Source: Siphonodentalium dalli
Taxonomy: Eukaryota; Mollusca; Scaphopoda; Gadilida; Siphonodentaliidae
Assembly: GCA_032622095.1 (NCBI GenBank)
Contig: CP136064.1
Coordinates: forward strand, 52,024,073-52,088,072
DNA: 64,000 nucleotides
Direction: 5' to 3'
How positions within the stretch are numbered: position 1 is the first letter of the stretch; the number at the start of each line of letters is the position of its first letter. The notes under the pieces were generated by a model. That model saw only the letters and a program-made list of their open reading frames with translations, was not told the DNA's origin and did not search any database. Shown here piece after piece: positions 30,901 through 42,437 of the stretch. The translations under genes were made by a program, and so were the position numbers.

Positions 30901-32455
30901 TAACAGTATGTAATATTATACAAAAAATAAATTATGGCTCCATGTTGCAACACGACCAAAGTATACATATAATTCCACTTCATAAACTTGATGCAGGAGA
31001 ATAATACTCAAATGCTATATGATGATAAAATCTCTATTTTAGGTTGCCTGAAGAAACTGATGAAATCTTCAAAGAAAGCTGGTTGCGGTATCATTGCGTT
31101 ATGGGCCAGGTCGATTACAAATCATTTGTACTGGGTTGCAGCGTCAAGTGGGAATGATGGCGACCTAAAAGAGGCAAAATGGCTCTCTCTTCTGAATCAC
31201 ATAAGCGACAAACACAGAGGCCATGGAAAGCTTTTCAAGAAGTGTGTCCATTCAAAAATAAAAGAACCACGCGAATGGATCAAGAAAGGTAATGACATCA
31301 TTATTATTACTCAAACATATATTAACCAAATCTGCACAGAGTAATGTGTTGTACAATTACAAATGCATAATAATATTATTATACTATAATATAAATCCAT
31401 GGATTAGCTTTTTTATTTGAAATGCACAACACCTAGTCAATCGAGTGTATATACATTTAGATGCAAAGTAAAATGAGATATTTTTTACTGACATAGTCTA
31501 ACGTATATCTATCTTATATTTCAGGTACCAGACAACATAAAGTAATTATGGATATCATAACCAAAAAAGCATTCGTCACAGACATAAAGAAACTGTCGCC
31601 AGTTCATCAGACATATGGGCTGGAGGTATTCCACAGGGTAGTCATCGGGTTTGCACCAAAAAGTTTACATTTTGGCTACTGGGCTATGAAAGCAAGGTGA
31701 GTACATTTTACATCCATTTCGTTTCAAATTGTCAGTGAATTTGAAGTACATTCCATGAAAAATTGCACATACAATTTTAAAACAATATTTGAATGTGGAA
31801 AATATTTTCACACATGAAAAAATACATGTATGATAGCTGGTATGTGTGAAATACATGACATTATAATATTGACATTTTCTGATTTCAGACTATCGATTGC
31901 AGCATTGCATTTCAATGAGAACTGCAAAAAGCCACAGCAGAAGACTAAAGATGGTCAGCTTAGATGGAATATGAAATATCCAAAAGCAAGGAAAGGAGAA
32001 ATTGCTGTAGTGGTGCCGGTCAAAGAAGCTCCCACTTTTGGTAAGATTCACTTTTAAAAGAAAAGAAAATTATGATATTTGACTCATTGATTTTTTTATT
32101 ATTTAAAAAAACAACAACTCCCATATGATCAGTAATACACGCTGTAATGAATACTATAACTGGAATGCTTTGAAGAACAATATCAAATTACGTGTAAATA
32201 CAATAAAATATACATGTAATCTGTTACCAGTACCACAATGTAATATAAATTATGTACACTCTAATTGCAGAATATGTGAATTCCATCCTTGAGGAAATAG
32301 TTGAATGCAGAAGAAAATTCACCAGTCAAGCGACAGCCACATCGACGTTCTCGTCTGTCCACCATGAGCCACAACCACTGACGTCACGGTATACCAAATT
32401 TAACAAGACGGAACTTGTCGCCACACGAAAATCGAGATTCAACATGACATCATAA
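27930..32455 (+). CDS. THAP-domain DDE transposase (Kolobok-like), seven exons
   Basis: Exons inferred from GT/AG sites and frame: 27,930-28,298; 29,016-30,023; 30,647-30,830; 31,043-31,288; 31,525-31,696; 31,889-32,040; 32,271-32,455, giving about 771 residues without a stop. Residues 1-90 are a THAP zinc finger (C5, C10, C61, H64; MPNKCSVFGC, WSRICSIHF, LRRDATPTL), which binds DNA in P-element and Kolobok transposases. Residues ~140-290 are Ser/Thr- and Asp-rich. From ~295 comes KFFVFEDCLRMLL with Cys pairs, PAGNLLLAAAV, GDGRCDSPGHTAKYGS (Asp ~427), LITDRH (Asp ~494), FDVWHMAK and GLEVFH (Glu ~636), a plausible DDE triad. Kolobok elements carry THAP and target TTAA, and TTAA-flanked MITEs surround this gene. 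The superfamily name is inference. The gene looks intact. Confidence 0.78.
28340..28750 (+). repeat. Intron 1 repeat units with paired ATAAAGAGCGTT words
   Basis: Two tandem-like units (about 28,432-28,545 and 28,620-28,745) share ATCACGATGACAAC, TTCTAAGTC, an AATAAAGAGCGTT-like word, ATATGGTGC and a second AATAAAGAGCG-like word 43-45 bp later. A single half site lies at 28,350. The same paired arrangement occurs in the TTAA MITEs. Confidence 0.65.
30157..30297. repeat. Hairpin repeat in intron 2 (ATTCTCTTATATATG family)
   Basis: TTGCATTCTCTTATATATGT and its complement CATATATAAGAGAATACATTGG form a hairpin at 30,163-30,227. A third arm CGTATATAAGAGAATGCACGG lies at 30,276. The family recurs twice at 63.49-63.85 kb. 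It lies inside an intron of the transposase gene and so does not disturb coding. Confidence 0.7.
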
Positions 32456-32529
32456 GTTCATAACATTGTCGAGATTAAACATGACATTATAAGTTCATAA
32501 CATTGTACCGTTCTTGTATATGTAGCTGA

Positions 32530-34582
32530 TCAATACCCAAAGTCCATATAGCCTCTATAATTCTCGGAAGGGAGGTTATTTCTAATTTTAGCCAGCGCAC
32601 ATGCTGGTAATCTTCTCCTGTTCGATTTCCCTAACATCTTCCATATCCAACGTGTAAAACGTCTATATGCCACATATCTGTATGCTCTGAAAAATAGACA
32701 AAAACATGTTTTCGTTGCAATATTTGAAATAAACTTTTTTGATAATGTTTCGTTATGTAATGTACAACCATCAGATAAGATCATACAACAGTTGTCGCTA
32801 TGTCACCATTTTACTTCAAAGTTTTATTTATATTTATTGTGATACAATTGTTAGTGTATTGCTATGTGATGTTTTATTTTTATTTATTGTCAGTGCATTG
32901 TTGTGAGATGAAAGAAAGTGTAGTTACTCATGTTGTCTACTTTTAATATTATTATTATATTGTGTATTTGCAAACAGAATAAAATAATTTATCATCCTCA
33001 CAGGTCTTTAGTTCTCAATGTACATATTAAAACAATCCAACAACAGCTGACTCCTCATACATAGTATTGTACAAATAATAATGGTAACTTACGGATTTGT
33101 ATCACCATCATCAATTGGACCTTCGCTAGCAAGGAAGTCGAGAAAGGAGACTTCGAGCACATATTTGTTCAGGCAGTTGACCTCAAATGACTCGTGGCTA
33201 GTGATGCATTCGATATCATTGTCTTCAATAATCTCCTGGCATGGTTGTATGTCATGACAGCAAAGGCAGTCTTCCTCTCTTGGCATTATGATGCAAATCC
33301 CACAGGAACACCTGAAAATATATAACAGGATGAAACATGTTATTCACCAAACAAAATGTATACATCAGGTTGCAATTGACACTAGTACCGGTAATTATTT
33401 AACCCATAATTGAGACTAAAGGTATATTTAAAAAAATAAGTAATTATTTTTGGGCCTTACAATATAATTTTAGAATTTAATACTGGGTAACTTAAAGATA
33501 CGGGAGGCCTTGACGGTGGGTATGCTGTTAAAATATTCATTTCCGTCAAAAACCGCCATAGACAGAAGGAATAGTACGATATAGACATATGTTGTTCATA
33601 TGCCAATCATAAATATGGCATAAACATTATGTTATTGTCAATTTTTTTCCCCTTTGTTATGTAAACAAAAGCAAAAAAGTTACTTTTGTTTAGATCCGGA
33701 TATACATAAAGAGCGTTATTTGTTACTGTTGTCCTGATATGGAAATAGTAAAGAGCGTTTATATCATTTTTGTGTGATTAACCAAAAAAAATTGCGATGC
33801 ATTATGTAAACAGAAGCACAACTTCTGTAACACGAGCAGTCTCTTGTACACCAGCATACGTCTTGCCGACAATATTTTTTGGCATATGAGGTGAATTGTA
33901 TATATTTTGGTGTTCCTTCTGTTGATGGGATGGCGATTTGAACAAATATAAATAGTTCTGAATCGAACGCCACCGTGCCTTTAATAGATCTGAACAATTT
34001 CAACGTAGTTTATGCTGAAATGCCAGTCTCTCGAACCTCTTGATTCTGTATACTTGGATGTCTATTGGTAAACAAAAATAACACAAAACTGGGGGGGGGG
34101 GGGCTTATTGAACACACCTGTCACAACGTCCCTGTTTTTGGTGCATTTATTTCTTTAAATTTTAAAAGTAAGAATTAGTATAAAATTAAACTGAAATATT
34201 ACGCAGGTGATCAACATAATTTGGACTAAGCAAGTTCAGTAAGAATATGTTTTACTGCCCAGCCCCCCCCCCCCCCCCCGATTACATTTTACAAAATAAA
34301 AACAAATAAACAACAAGTCAGAACATGGGGGTAAGTTGAAAAAAAAACATCATGTAATACATACCAATTTGTGTTTTCCCTTCGGGAAGAAACTATCTGC
34401 GTTTCTGTGTTACTGTTTGTGTTAGATTCAGCTTCGTTTTCGCCGTCTGTTTCGCTTTCACTGCTCGAGTTTGTGACTGGTTTCGGTCGTTCCATCGGTT
34501 CGAAACGGTAGGGCTCTATGCCCTCATATACTTCATATTCACTTTCGTCAGAACTGTAATCGTCAGTGTCGCTATCGGTCAT
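32530..34582 (-). CDS. P2X7-ballast-domain-like cysteine-rich protein, three exons
   Basis: Exons on minus: 34,582-34,365; 33,311-33,093; 32,686-32,530; both introns are phase 2 with GT/AG ends, giving about 197 residues. The N-terminus is acidic and Ser-rich (MTDSDTDDYSSDESEYE, YRFEP). Exon 2 carries a Cys cluster, WCSCGICIIMPREEDCLCC, then CITSHESF and CLNKYVLE. Exon 3 has AYRYVAYRRFTRW, LGKSNRRRLPACALAKIR and a GYMDFGY end. This pattern matches the cysteine-rich intracellular (ballast) domain of vertebrate P2X7 receptors and many stand-alone invertebrate proteins. No channel or membrane segment is present. The stop lies only 74 bp from the converging THAP transposase gene, so the two may form one mobile unit. 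Function unknown. A TTAA MITE sits in its first intron. Confidence 0.75.
33496..33980 (+). mobile_element. MITE with TTAA duplication, copy B
   Basis: Flanked by TTAA (33,492-33,495 and 33,981-33,984). It starts AGATACGGGAGGCC and ends GCCACCGTGCCT. Same family and orientation as 26,209-26,702, with paired ATAAAGAGCGTT words at 33,705 and 33,750. Lies in intron 1 of the minus-strand ballast-domain gene. Confidence 0.8.
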
Positions 34583-34609
34583 TTTATCCGTGACAATATA
34601 AATTTTCAC

Positions 34610-35400
34610 TTCGAGAAATACCAGTTTTCCAATATGGCCGTCTTTGTTTTGATAGTACGGGGATTCCCCTAATCGCTACGTCACGTGATGAATCATGTGA
34701 CGCGCCGACAGCTGATCATGTGACAATCACGTGACTGCGTCTACAGTAGACGATCTTCGGCTTTATTCGGATTTTTTTTTTTTTTGTTATAAAAACAAAA
34801 CTAGCGATAAAACACACGATTATTTTGGCAAAATGGACATTTTAATTATATAATATTAAGATATTGAAAGAATATTTTATTTTTTTATCAGAACAATATT
34901 CCTTTAATGTTTCTAGTATAATTATTATTTCAATTTAAGCTACCAATTCCTAATGGACACCTCGATGCAAATTTCAAGAGCAAAAGTTACAGCGCTGCAT
35001 AATTATATTCCTGGGGGGTGGGGTGACTTGATGCGGTATTGAAAAATAACACATGTTTTAGTGACGGGTCGGCTTGGACTTCTCCGATTAACATATTGGT
35101 CTGTTTATTTTGAATTGCAAATTGATTTTCAAAAATAAGTCAAATGTTATAATTCCATTGAAAAATAAAATAATAAGATTCAACTTTTAGACCTATAGCA
35201 CACCCACCTCTGCATGGTCACCAGTTAGATGTTATGACTTTTTAATAATGTGTATGCTTTAAATAGTCGCCTGACAACTCCTTCATATATAACCTTTGCT
35301 CCAGTAACCTCATGAAAATCCCGATTATTCAAAATTGGTCACATGACCCCGTCTTAAAAGGTATCTCATATGCATACAGTTACTCACAAAATGGGGTAGG
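34610..35400. other. Upstream of the ballast-domain gene; no further gene
   Basis: E-box-like and palindromic CACGTGA words cluster at 34,680-34,735 (TCACGTGATGAATCATGTGA), just upstream of the minus-strand gene start, and may be promoter sites. The remainder is AT-rich with no supported gene. Confidence 0.4.
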
Positions 35401-36201
35401 GTTCTCTATTCCGAAGGTTCGCTATTCCGAAGGTTCACTAATCCGAAGGTTCACTATTCCGAAGGTTCACTATTCCGAAGGTTTTCTATTATGGGAGTTT
35501 TTAGCCAGAAATGAATCAAAATTTGCGACCCCGTACATTTATACACCCCAATCTAATATCTAATTTGTCCCAGATGTCGGTTATTAATAGCAAGTAGACA
35601 GTATCAGTTTATCATTTTAATATTATAGAAAGTTGAAAACACAATGACTGAAATAAACTACGAGTTAGAGATGCATTCTACCCGAACTGGCAATCTGTAC
35701 TTGAAAGAAACATCAACATTAAAATCAATACAAAGTCAGAATTGCAGTTAGGTCCATTCAGCGTTATTCTGCTATACGGTAAGTTATAGCGCTCCAGTAT
35801 TGATTGACCGTAAGAGCCCCACTGTTATAGTCCGCCTTTAGCATTTGGGACATTATATTAATCAAAATAACTCCTATGTAAATCATTTATAAATCAGATG
35901 ATTTATTGAAGTTATGTCTACGTAAAATAACACTTCCTAAAACGACATATATGTCGTTTTATAGTCCTCAGCCGATAGACGACATATATGTCGTTCTACT
36001 CGCCAAAGGGTTAAATCTCAAGGAAACCCACGAAAACAAAAATCACATTTTTTTTTTTAATGTTTTAAGTTATTTCCTTCATAAAAATAGTCTTCGTACT
36101 AAAGAACCCTCTCAATACTTTAGAATATAGAATTAACTTTTAAAATAACAAAAACCTTCGGAATAGTGAACCTTCGGAATAGTGAACCTTCGGAATAGAG
36201 A
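35401..36201. mobile_element. Foldback element with TTCCGAAGGTTCAC arms
   Basis: The left arm has five units of CTATTCCGAAGGTTCA (16 bp). The right arm, 36,148-36,200, has the complement (ACCTTCGGAATAGTGA) about three times. The ~650-bp interior is AT-rich and contains two ACGACATATATGTCGT palindromes at 35,942 and 35,980. Tandem short repeats as terminal arms are typical of foldback-type elements. No transposase. Confidence 0.75.
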
Positions 36202-36694
36202 CATGTTCCCACAAAATTTTGCTACTTGTACTGATTTGTTATATTATACTTTTTGTATTTCATGTAGACGCTGCGATTAAAATCGTAACTGGGTAAAATT
36301 CGCAGGTGGAGAAAAGTGGCTTGCCCGCAGACGCCATGGTGCTGCGATGTCTGCAGCTACGATTTTATCCACATGAACGAGTACGTGCTAGCATATAAAT
36401 TGTGAGACCAGTGCGACCATGGTCGTGTGACAGCTACGATCGCGCGCGTTGCCAAGTTCACGCCACGATTTTCCTGGTAAAAATCAAACATTGCTTGATC
36501 GCTACGATATGGCTGCGATATTGTTCTGAGCATGCGCAATGGATGCTCCACCTGCGATTTCCCCCACTTATGATTTTAATCACACCGTCTGCGGTGGCAA
36601 GACACTGATCTTGTGTTGTGCACATCCACTCTGGTTAAATATTTATCTTTTTGTTCAATGATTGTTTTTTATTATTATGTTCAATGATTCCATA

Positions 36695-37054
36695 CAGGGG
36701 CGCCGGAAGCATCCAAGGGCAGGGGGGCAGAGCCTACAAAAAGGGCACTTTTCCGCAAAAAATTGAATTTTCTCCGCAAACTCGGGAAAATAACCATAAA
36801 TTCATTGTGGTATTTGTCGGTTTTTATTGCCGTTTTGTGATAAAATTGACAAAAAATTAATATTCCTTGTGAAATTGGTGGTATTTGGACCAAAAAAGTC
36901 ACATTTTGCTATAAAAACACGAGTTTAAGCACACAAAGGGCATTTTCTGTCTCCAGAAAAAGGGCAAGTCCTGCCCCCGCTCGCCCCCCCCCCCCTTGGT
37001 CAAGGGCAGGGGGGGTCAGCTGCCCCCTCTGCCCCCCCTCTTCCGGCGCCCCTG
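36695..37054. mobile_element. hAT-type MITE with 8-bp target duplication
   Basis: Bounded by identical ATTCCATA at 36,687-36,694 and 37,055-37,062. Termini CAGGGGCGCCGGAAG and CTTCCGGCGCCCCTG are perfect inverted repeats. An 8-bp duplication and a CAGGGG start are characteristic of hAT elements. The interior has G-rich tracts and no coding. Perfect duplications suggest recent insertion. Confidence 0.92.
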
Positions 37055-37062
37055 ATTCCATA

Positions 37063-38300
37063 TCAACAGCGTTGTGATATTCACAGCGGACACCGTTGAA
37101 TTAGGAATTGTCCAGTTTCGGGCTTGTGCTGTCGAATATGTTATTGTTCTCATGGAAGAGTTCCCCTCACACTGAATGGTTTCATGACAGAAGTTCTGGG
37201 TGGATGTGCCTTCAATGCATATATTAATATTACATGTACTATTATATAATTATTCACCTGTTAAATGTGCATTTGTCATATATAGTATTTTTAATTTGTA
37301 TATCTCACATACCATATTTATTGGTTTATTGGGATGAAAGAATTGTCTTACCAAGAAATCAACGAACCAATATTCGAGCATCCAACAACAGTCAATTATG
37401 TGCGAGTTGTCCAGATGCTCGAATTATGGCGATTGCTTATTGATACAACGCAATTTAGAGAATGCCTGTTTACCATTATTTATGCAAGTAATGACCTTAA
37501 CGCATATGTGTAAGTTTCCACTGGTCATCAGTTGATAATCATTAAACGGACCTGGCTCATTCGAGCTTTCAAATATTATCTACCTAATTTGGAAGGAGGT
37601 ATAAAATAGGTTAACAAATACACGAAATAATGATATACCGATTTAGTTTAAACTATTTATTTTCCCTCCATGAACTTTCAAATATATAATTACAATAGGT
37701 ACAAATTTACAAGAAAAATGGGATTATGCAACAAGCCATAGGCTTATTTGAATATACCGATTTCTAATGCTCTGAATAATACTAGCAACTTTCCAGCTGT
37801 TTTCAACATTTCGTACATAATTGAACAAACGCTCTTTATTTCTACCATATCAGGAATAGACTAACACGGAGCGCTCTTTTCTGTTCCATACCGTGCAAAT
37901 GGTAGCTTTTGTTCTGTTTGGGACCCAATTTTTTGTGTTAAAAGTTGCATTTATTGTGACTTCAATGCGTCTTTATAGGACTTATATAATGCTCGTAGTT
38001 CAAGTAATTATCGACCTATTTCGATACCGTGAAAAATTCAAAAACTAATGTTATTAGGTGTATTTTAACTTGAACATTCTTTATTTCATTTTAATTCCTA
38101 CTGGAAAGATACCACTTCTCCATAGACCATAACTGTCTTTTCTTTAATCTTAGTAAGTACTTGAGGAACCATAGTTCTGTTGTTTCAATTATTTTCTTTG
38201 AGTTGTTATATGCCATGCACTTATGATCCGGAGCTTTCAGTTGGGTCATTGTGTTGTCATGGAAACCGATCAAATAATGTTTATGCCCACAGGCCTCACA
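37063..38300. other. No gene; one reverse copy of the paired ATAAAGAGCG motif
   Basis: At 37,825-37,880 the complement of the paired motif (AAACGCTCTTTATTT, CCATATCAGG, GAGCGCTCTTTT) occurs with the same spacing as in the TTAA MITEs, so a degraded copy of that MITE may lie here on minus. Otherwise AT-rich non-coding DNA. Confidence 0.45.
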
Positions 38301-38305
38301 TTTAA

Positions 38306-38708
38306 AGGCCCACTTAATTTTCGAACCCCCAGATCACATATGTAACATATATGCCATATTATATACCATTTGAAAAAGGAAGCTTCAAAATATTGTATTA
38401 TCAACTTATCCGGTGTAATAAATTGTGAAAATGTTATTTTTGTTGAGTTACTGATCTGGTTTTTTTTCTTCATCTGGGTTACATTTTAGTTTGAATTATG
38501 TTGCATTCTGGGAGCCAAAATGGGGGTAATCATTCTATGATTTCAGCCGTTTTCTATCTCTCTATGGGCCTCTTATCAGACACAGAGGTTTCAAATGGTG
38601 ATGAATTATAGTATTCTTATCATATTTTATGGCATAGATTGTTATTAAAACCGTAAATCAAGGCACTATAAAAAAAAATAATCAGCGACTCGAAAATTAA
38701 GTGGACCC
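38306..38708. mobile_element. MITE with TTAA duplication, AGGCCCACTTAATTTTCGA family, copy 1
   Basis: TTAA at 38,302-38,305 and 38,709-38,712. The left end AGGCCCACTTAATTTTCGA pairs with the right end TCGAAAATTAAGTGGACCC. The interior includes words shared with 62,776-63,257 (CCGGTGTAATAAA, TATATGCCATATTATA). Non-coding. Confidence 0.85.
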
Positions 38709-41700
38709 TTAATGTACCATTTATACAAGGAAAACATTTTATGACTATAACTTTTTTTCTCCGACACACATGGAAAAAATTTGGAGACACGAGGCTCAAA
38801 TAAATAATTTCCTACCTCAAGGTGCCCGCCACCGCCCTACTTGCAAAAACATTTTTTCCTCGGCAAAATATGGGACCCACCCCCTTATCCCATATTTAAC
38901 ACTTTTAAATCCTTTTTTACTATCTTTTTTATTAGGAATACCATCCCAATTGTATTCCTTGTTCACTCGTGTTTCCAATCCTGTTCCACTATCTATTTTA
39001 CAAGTCACTAAAATTTACTAAATATATGTTTCATCCTACCATACCATTTAGTCTTCACCATTATTATTGACTATTGACAAAAATAAATGGCGTGAAACAA
39101 TTTATCCCAATCTGCTTCAATTATATTAATATAGGTAAGGTACTTTATTCTCTGAAACAAAAAACTATGCATAAACCTGCCTGAACACCAAATCTAACCC
39201 CATGTAACATAATTTTGAGCGTGATATAATGGCACTGATATTGTTGTAAAATCCAGTGTTAAAACCAGGTGGCTTCCAGGTCCATGCGTATTGTGTAGCA
39301 ATGTGGTGACTGATCGGGGGTCCTGACCCCAGAGCCAGTCAGTATTCTAGAAACTATGGTTTGATGTCTGGAAGGATGAGATAGCACTACATGGGTTGCT
39401 GTTTGTGTAGTACGCATGTCGCTCACACATGATGGCTATCATTCTATACGGGACTAAAGCCATATTATACTAATGGCATTCCATGACAACTGAGTCAGAC
39501 ATATGCCTTAATTATTAATTAAAAAAAATAATTATATCGCCACTTAAAAATATAAAAGAAAACGTTAGTTAACTTACTCAATAAAACCTTTGCTCTTACT
39601 GGCTCATATTTGAATTTTCATCTGCCCGACAATCTTCCCATGAATGCTGACCACGATATCGAGTTTTATTGAGGTAAATTGTCCAATTAACCCTGAAACA
39701 GGTTTGACGCGTTGTCGTGAGCTCCATGCATATAAAGGTACATGGCCCCGCTGTAATCTTATTATTATAATTAGGGTATAAAAATATAATAATTTTTTTT
39801 TGTAATCATTGAGTCCAACGACTGATAACAACATACCTATAATGCTTTAGTCCCATATAAGAATTAGCCCGTGTTCTTAACAGTTGCAGTACACAAACAA
39901 AATAATGCAAAAATTGTCGTTTTTGTTCGGGAGATTTGTATTCAGTTTTATAGGCAACCGTACTTTAGCAGGTGATTTAGCAAACACAAACTTGGCTACT
40001 TCGAATTATGTCTGCCAGAAAGCCTGCATTTGAACCGGTATTGGAACATCAAACCATATATAGACCCCTACAGGGATCTAAATGTGTTCTAAATGATATG
40101 CATATGTAGCTATGAGTCTATAAGGTTAATAGTGGACAAACATGGGTAAATTTCAGTTTAGGAAAAAATTTGCATTACTCTGAATTGCTCATTTTTTCCA
40201 GCCACGACATACCCACCCACCCCCGCCTTGTGTCTGGAAAAAATCTGCAGACCCCCCCCCCCCCCTTGCGATACATGGAAAAATGATATATCATATGAAA
40301 CCAGATATATTGCTATAACATAACGATGTACAATATGTACTGATGGATACCGCAGTTCTCTCATTTTTCAACGAACAATTTTATTTGACCACACAGTCAA
40401 TGCATGAGCACCAGGACATGGAATTTCCATAACAACTATTACAACACGTGAACATGGCCATATTCTGCCGTTCATGTGAGTTACAACTGCAAATAGGGTG
40501 AAATGTTGTTCAGAATGCTTGATTCCATTTTTCACCGATTTTCCCCAAACATCTTAGCTCGGACAATTGTTCGCATTTCTGGCTAAATCCGTTCTCATGG
40601 TCCCCAAATCCATGCATTGATGCGAACAGTGGTCAACGACATGACTCAACTAGAAAAGTCACCGCTGCCTCACAAAGAGTGTTTTTTCGAAACGTGATTG
40701 TATTGTTTACACCCAGTTTCCAAGCAACCGCACCACTTTCAAATTTGAGAGCAAGGCCGAACATGAAGCTGACATAATCTACATTTATGTGCATTACTTA
40801 CCATTTAAGTTTTCGGTGTAATAAATCCACATACCGAATTTGTGCATTTTAAATGGTTTAATATGAGTATTTCAAAAATTAAATTTGAAAGAAATCATGA
40901 TTTTCGCATTTTACTTTAGCGAAATCGGGAAATTGACTACACCAAAACAGTAAACTGTTACAAAGTTTATGGCAAAGAACTCTAGCATGTCGCCAACCAA
41001 AATGTGTTATATACAGCGACATGTGCTAGTTTTGACACTAAGCTATCCGGAAGAAATATCTGTGGCAGCTGATATTTTTTGGGGGGGGGGGGGCACGCTT
41101 TTTTATAATAAAACTAGTGAAAGTTGGAATCTACCTGAGTTGTCCGCGTCAAGGTTTGAGTGGGGGAGATGTCTAGAAAAATTCATCTCCTGATTTGGAC
41201 ATCTCCCCCACATCAACTCCAAACCCACAACACTAGCTAAAACAACTTTTTCTGAGAAAAACTTTTATTTCTCGCCGTTTCATGACCATTTAAACCAAAT
41301 AAAAAGCGATAAAATTATATGATTTGTAAAGGTTGTTGGGTGGTGAGGGGGATATACAGGCATTGACATTCCCCTCCATCTCTCCAACCCTGACGCAAAC
41401 AACTTTTGCCCAGAAAGAGTAGATTTCTAAAATCTGATAAATAGTGTTGTTACAACATGCCGGTCGTACCATATTTTACCCAGGGCATTGCATATGAAGA
41501 GACTGTTATCCGTGAACGGTATCCATCGTATTTTATCTTACTCGGGTTAAGTGTGTAGAGTACCTAAGAATGTATCATTACCTGCGTCTGCAAACATCCA
41601 TACTCCGCACAACTTTGAATTAGTGAACAAGAATATGATAACATGTATACCCTGTGTAACTTCTCGCCGAATGACGAATTGCAATGATCACATGGGATTG

Positions 41701-42300
41701 TTCATTCAAATTATTGCATTTTCAAGTGCAATCCGGTAACAAAATTAAGTGGTTAACGTTTATTGGCGACATCTACCAACGCCAACACTTTTACCAACGA
41801 CACCACTTATTATATATAAATGATAGACTTGGTATATATACACCGGATTTCCTTTGTGGCTCAATTTAGAAAGATTCAACTCGATGTAAAGCGCGTAATG
41901 TAGTCAGATGGTTAGACCAGGACGGATTATGAAGAGATCGACGTAAGTGTCAACATGCAATGGTTATATAGGCCTGTGCGGATTATAAAGAGAATCGACT
42001 CTTGTCAATATGCATGTACGGATTGCACTGAGAAACAAAATTTAAATTCCACTTTGGGAAAAGTTTTTTATTTCAACATGGCGTCCAAAATGGCCATCGG
42101 AATCGAAACTTTTCGGATATCTAGATTGTACAATAAATTATATAAAGTGCACACATAAACAATAAATCAACCCCCCGATTTTAAACTATACTCTCGCTTC
42201 TGTTATACATTCAGGTTTGATACTATGGATAAATATAGGTCGATAAACACGTTAACATACTCTCAAATGGTCTATTCATTCAAGCCATAATATATTATAT
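38709..42300. other. No gene recognised
   Basis: About 3.6 kb of AT-rich DNA with scattered poly-G/C tracts (40,250, 41,080) and short inverted pieces (for example GGGGGAGATGTC at 41,161 against GGACATCTCCCCC at 41,198). Open frames are short, lack codon bias and occur on both strands. Confidence 0.5.
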
Positions 42301-42302
42301 AG

Positions 42303-42437
42303 ATAATGAATGGCTTGGAGTTGACTATGCCAAAATAGTGGTCATCGAGGAGGAATAGTCCACGAGCCGTTGGCGAGTGGACTATTCCTCCCCGAGGACC
42401 ACTATTTTGGCATCGTCAACGACAAGACATTCATTAT
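42303..42437. mobile_element. Hairpin MITE, ~135 bp
   Basis: Arms of about 60 bp, containing GACTATGCCAAAATAGTGG and GAGGAATAGTCCAC, fold back on their complement with a short loop (GAGCCGTTGGCGA). Outer words ATAATGAATG and CATTCATTAT pair. A single related arm lies at 160-215. Confidence 0.8.

Noticed and set aside
26209-33980. The two TTAA MITEs as terminal repeats of one large transposon
   Set aside because: They are in direct rather than inverted orientation, each has its own TTAA duplication, and the right one lies inside an intron. They are separate insertions.
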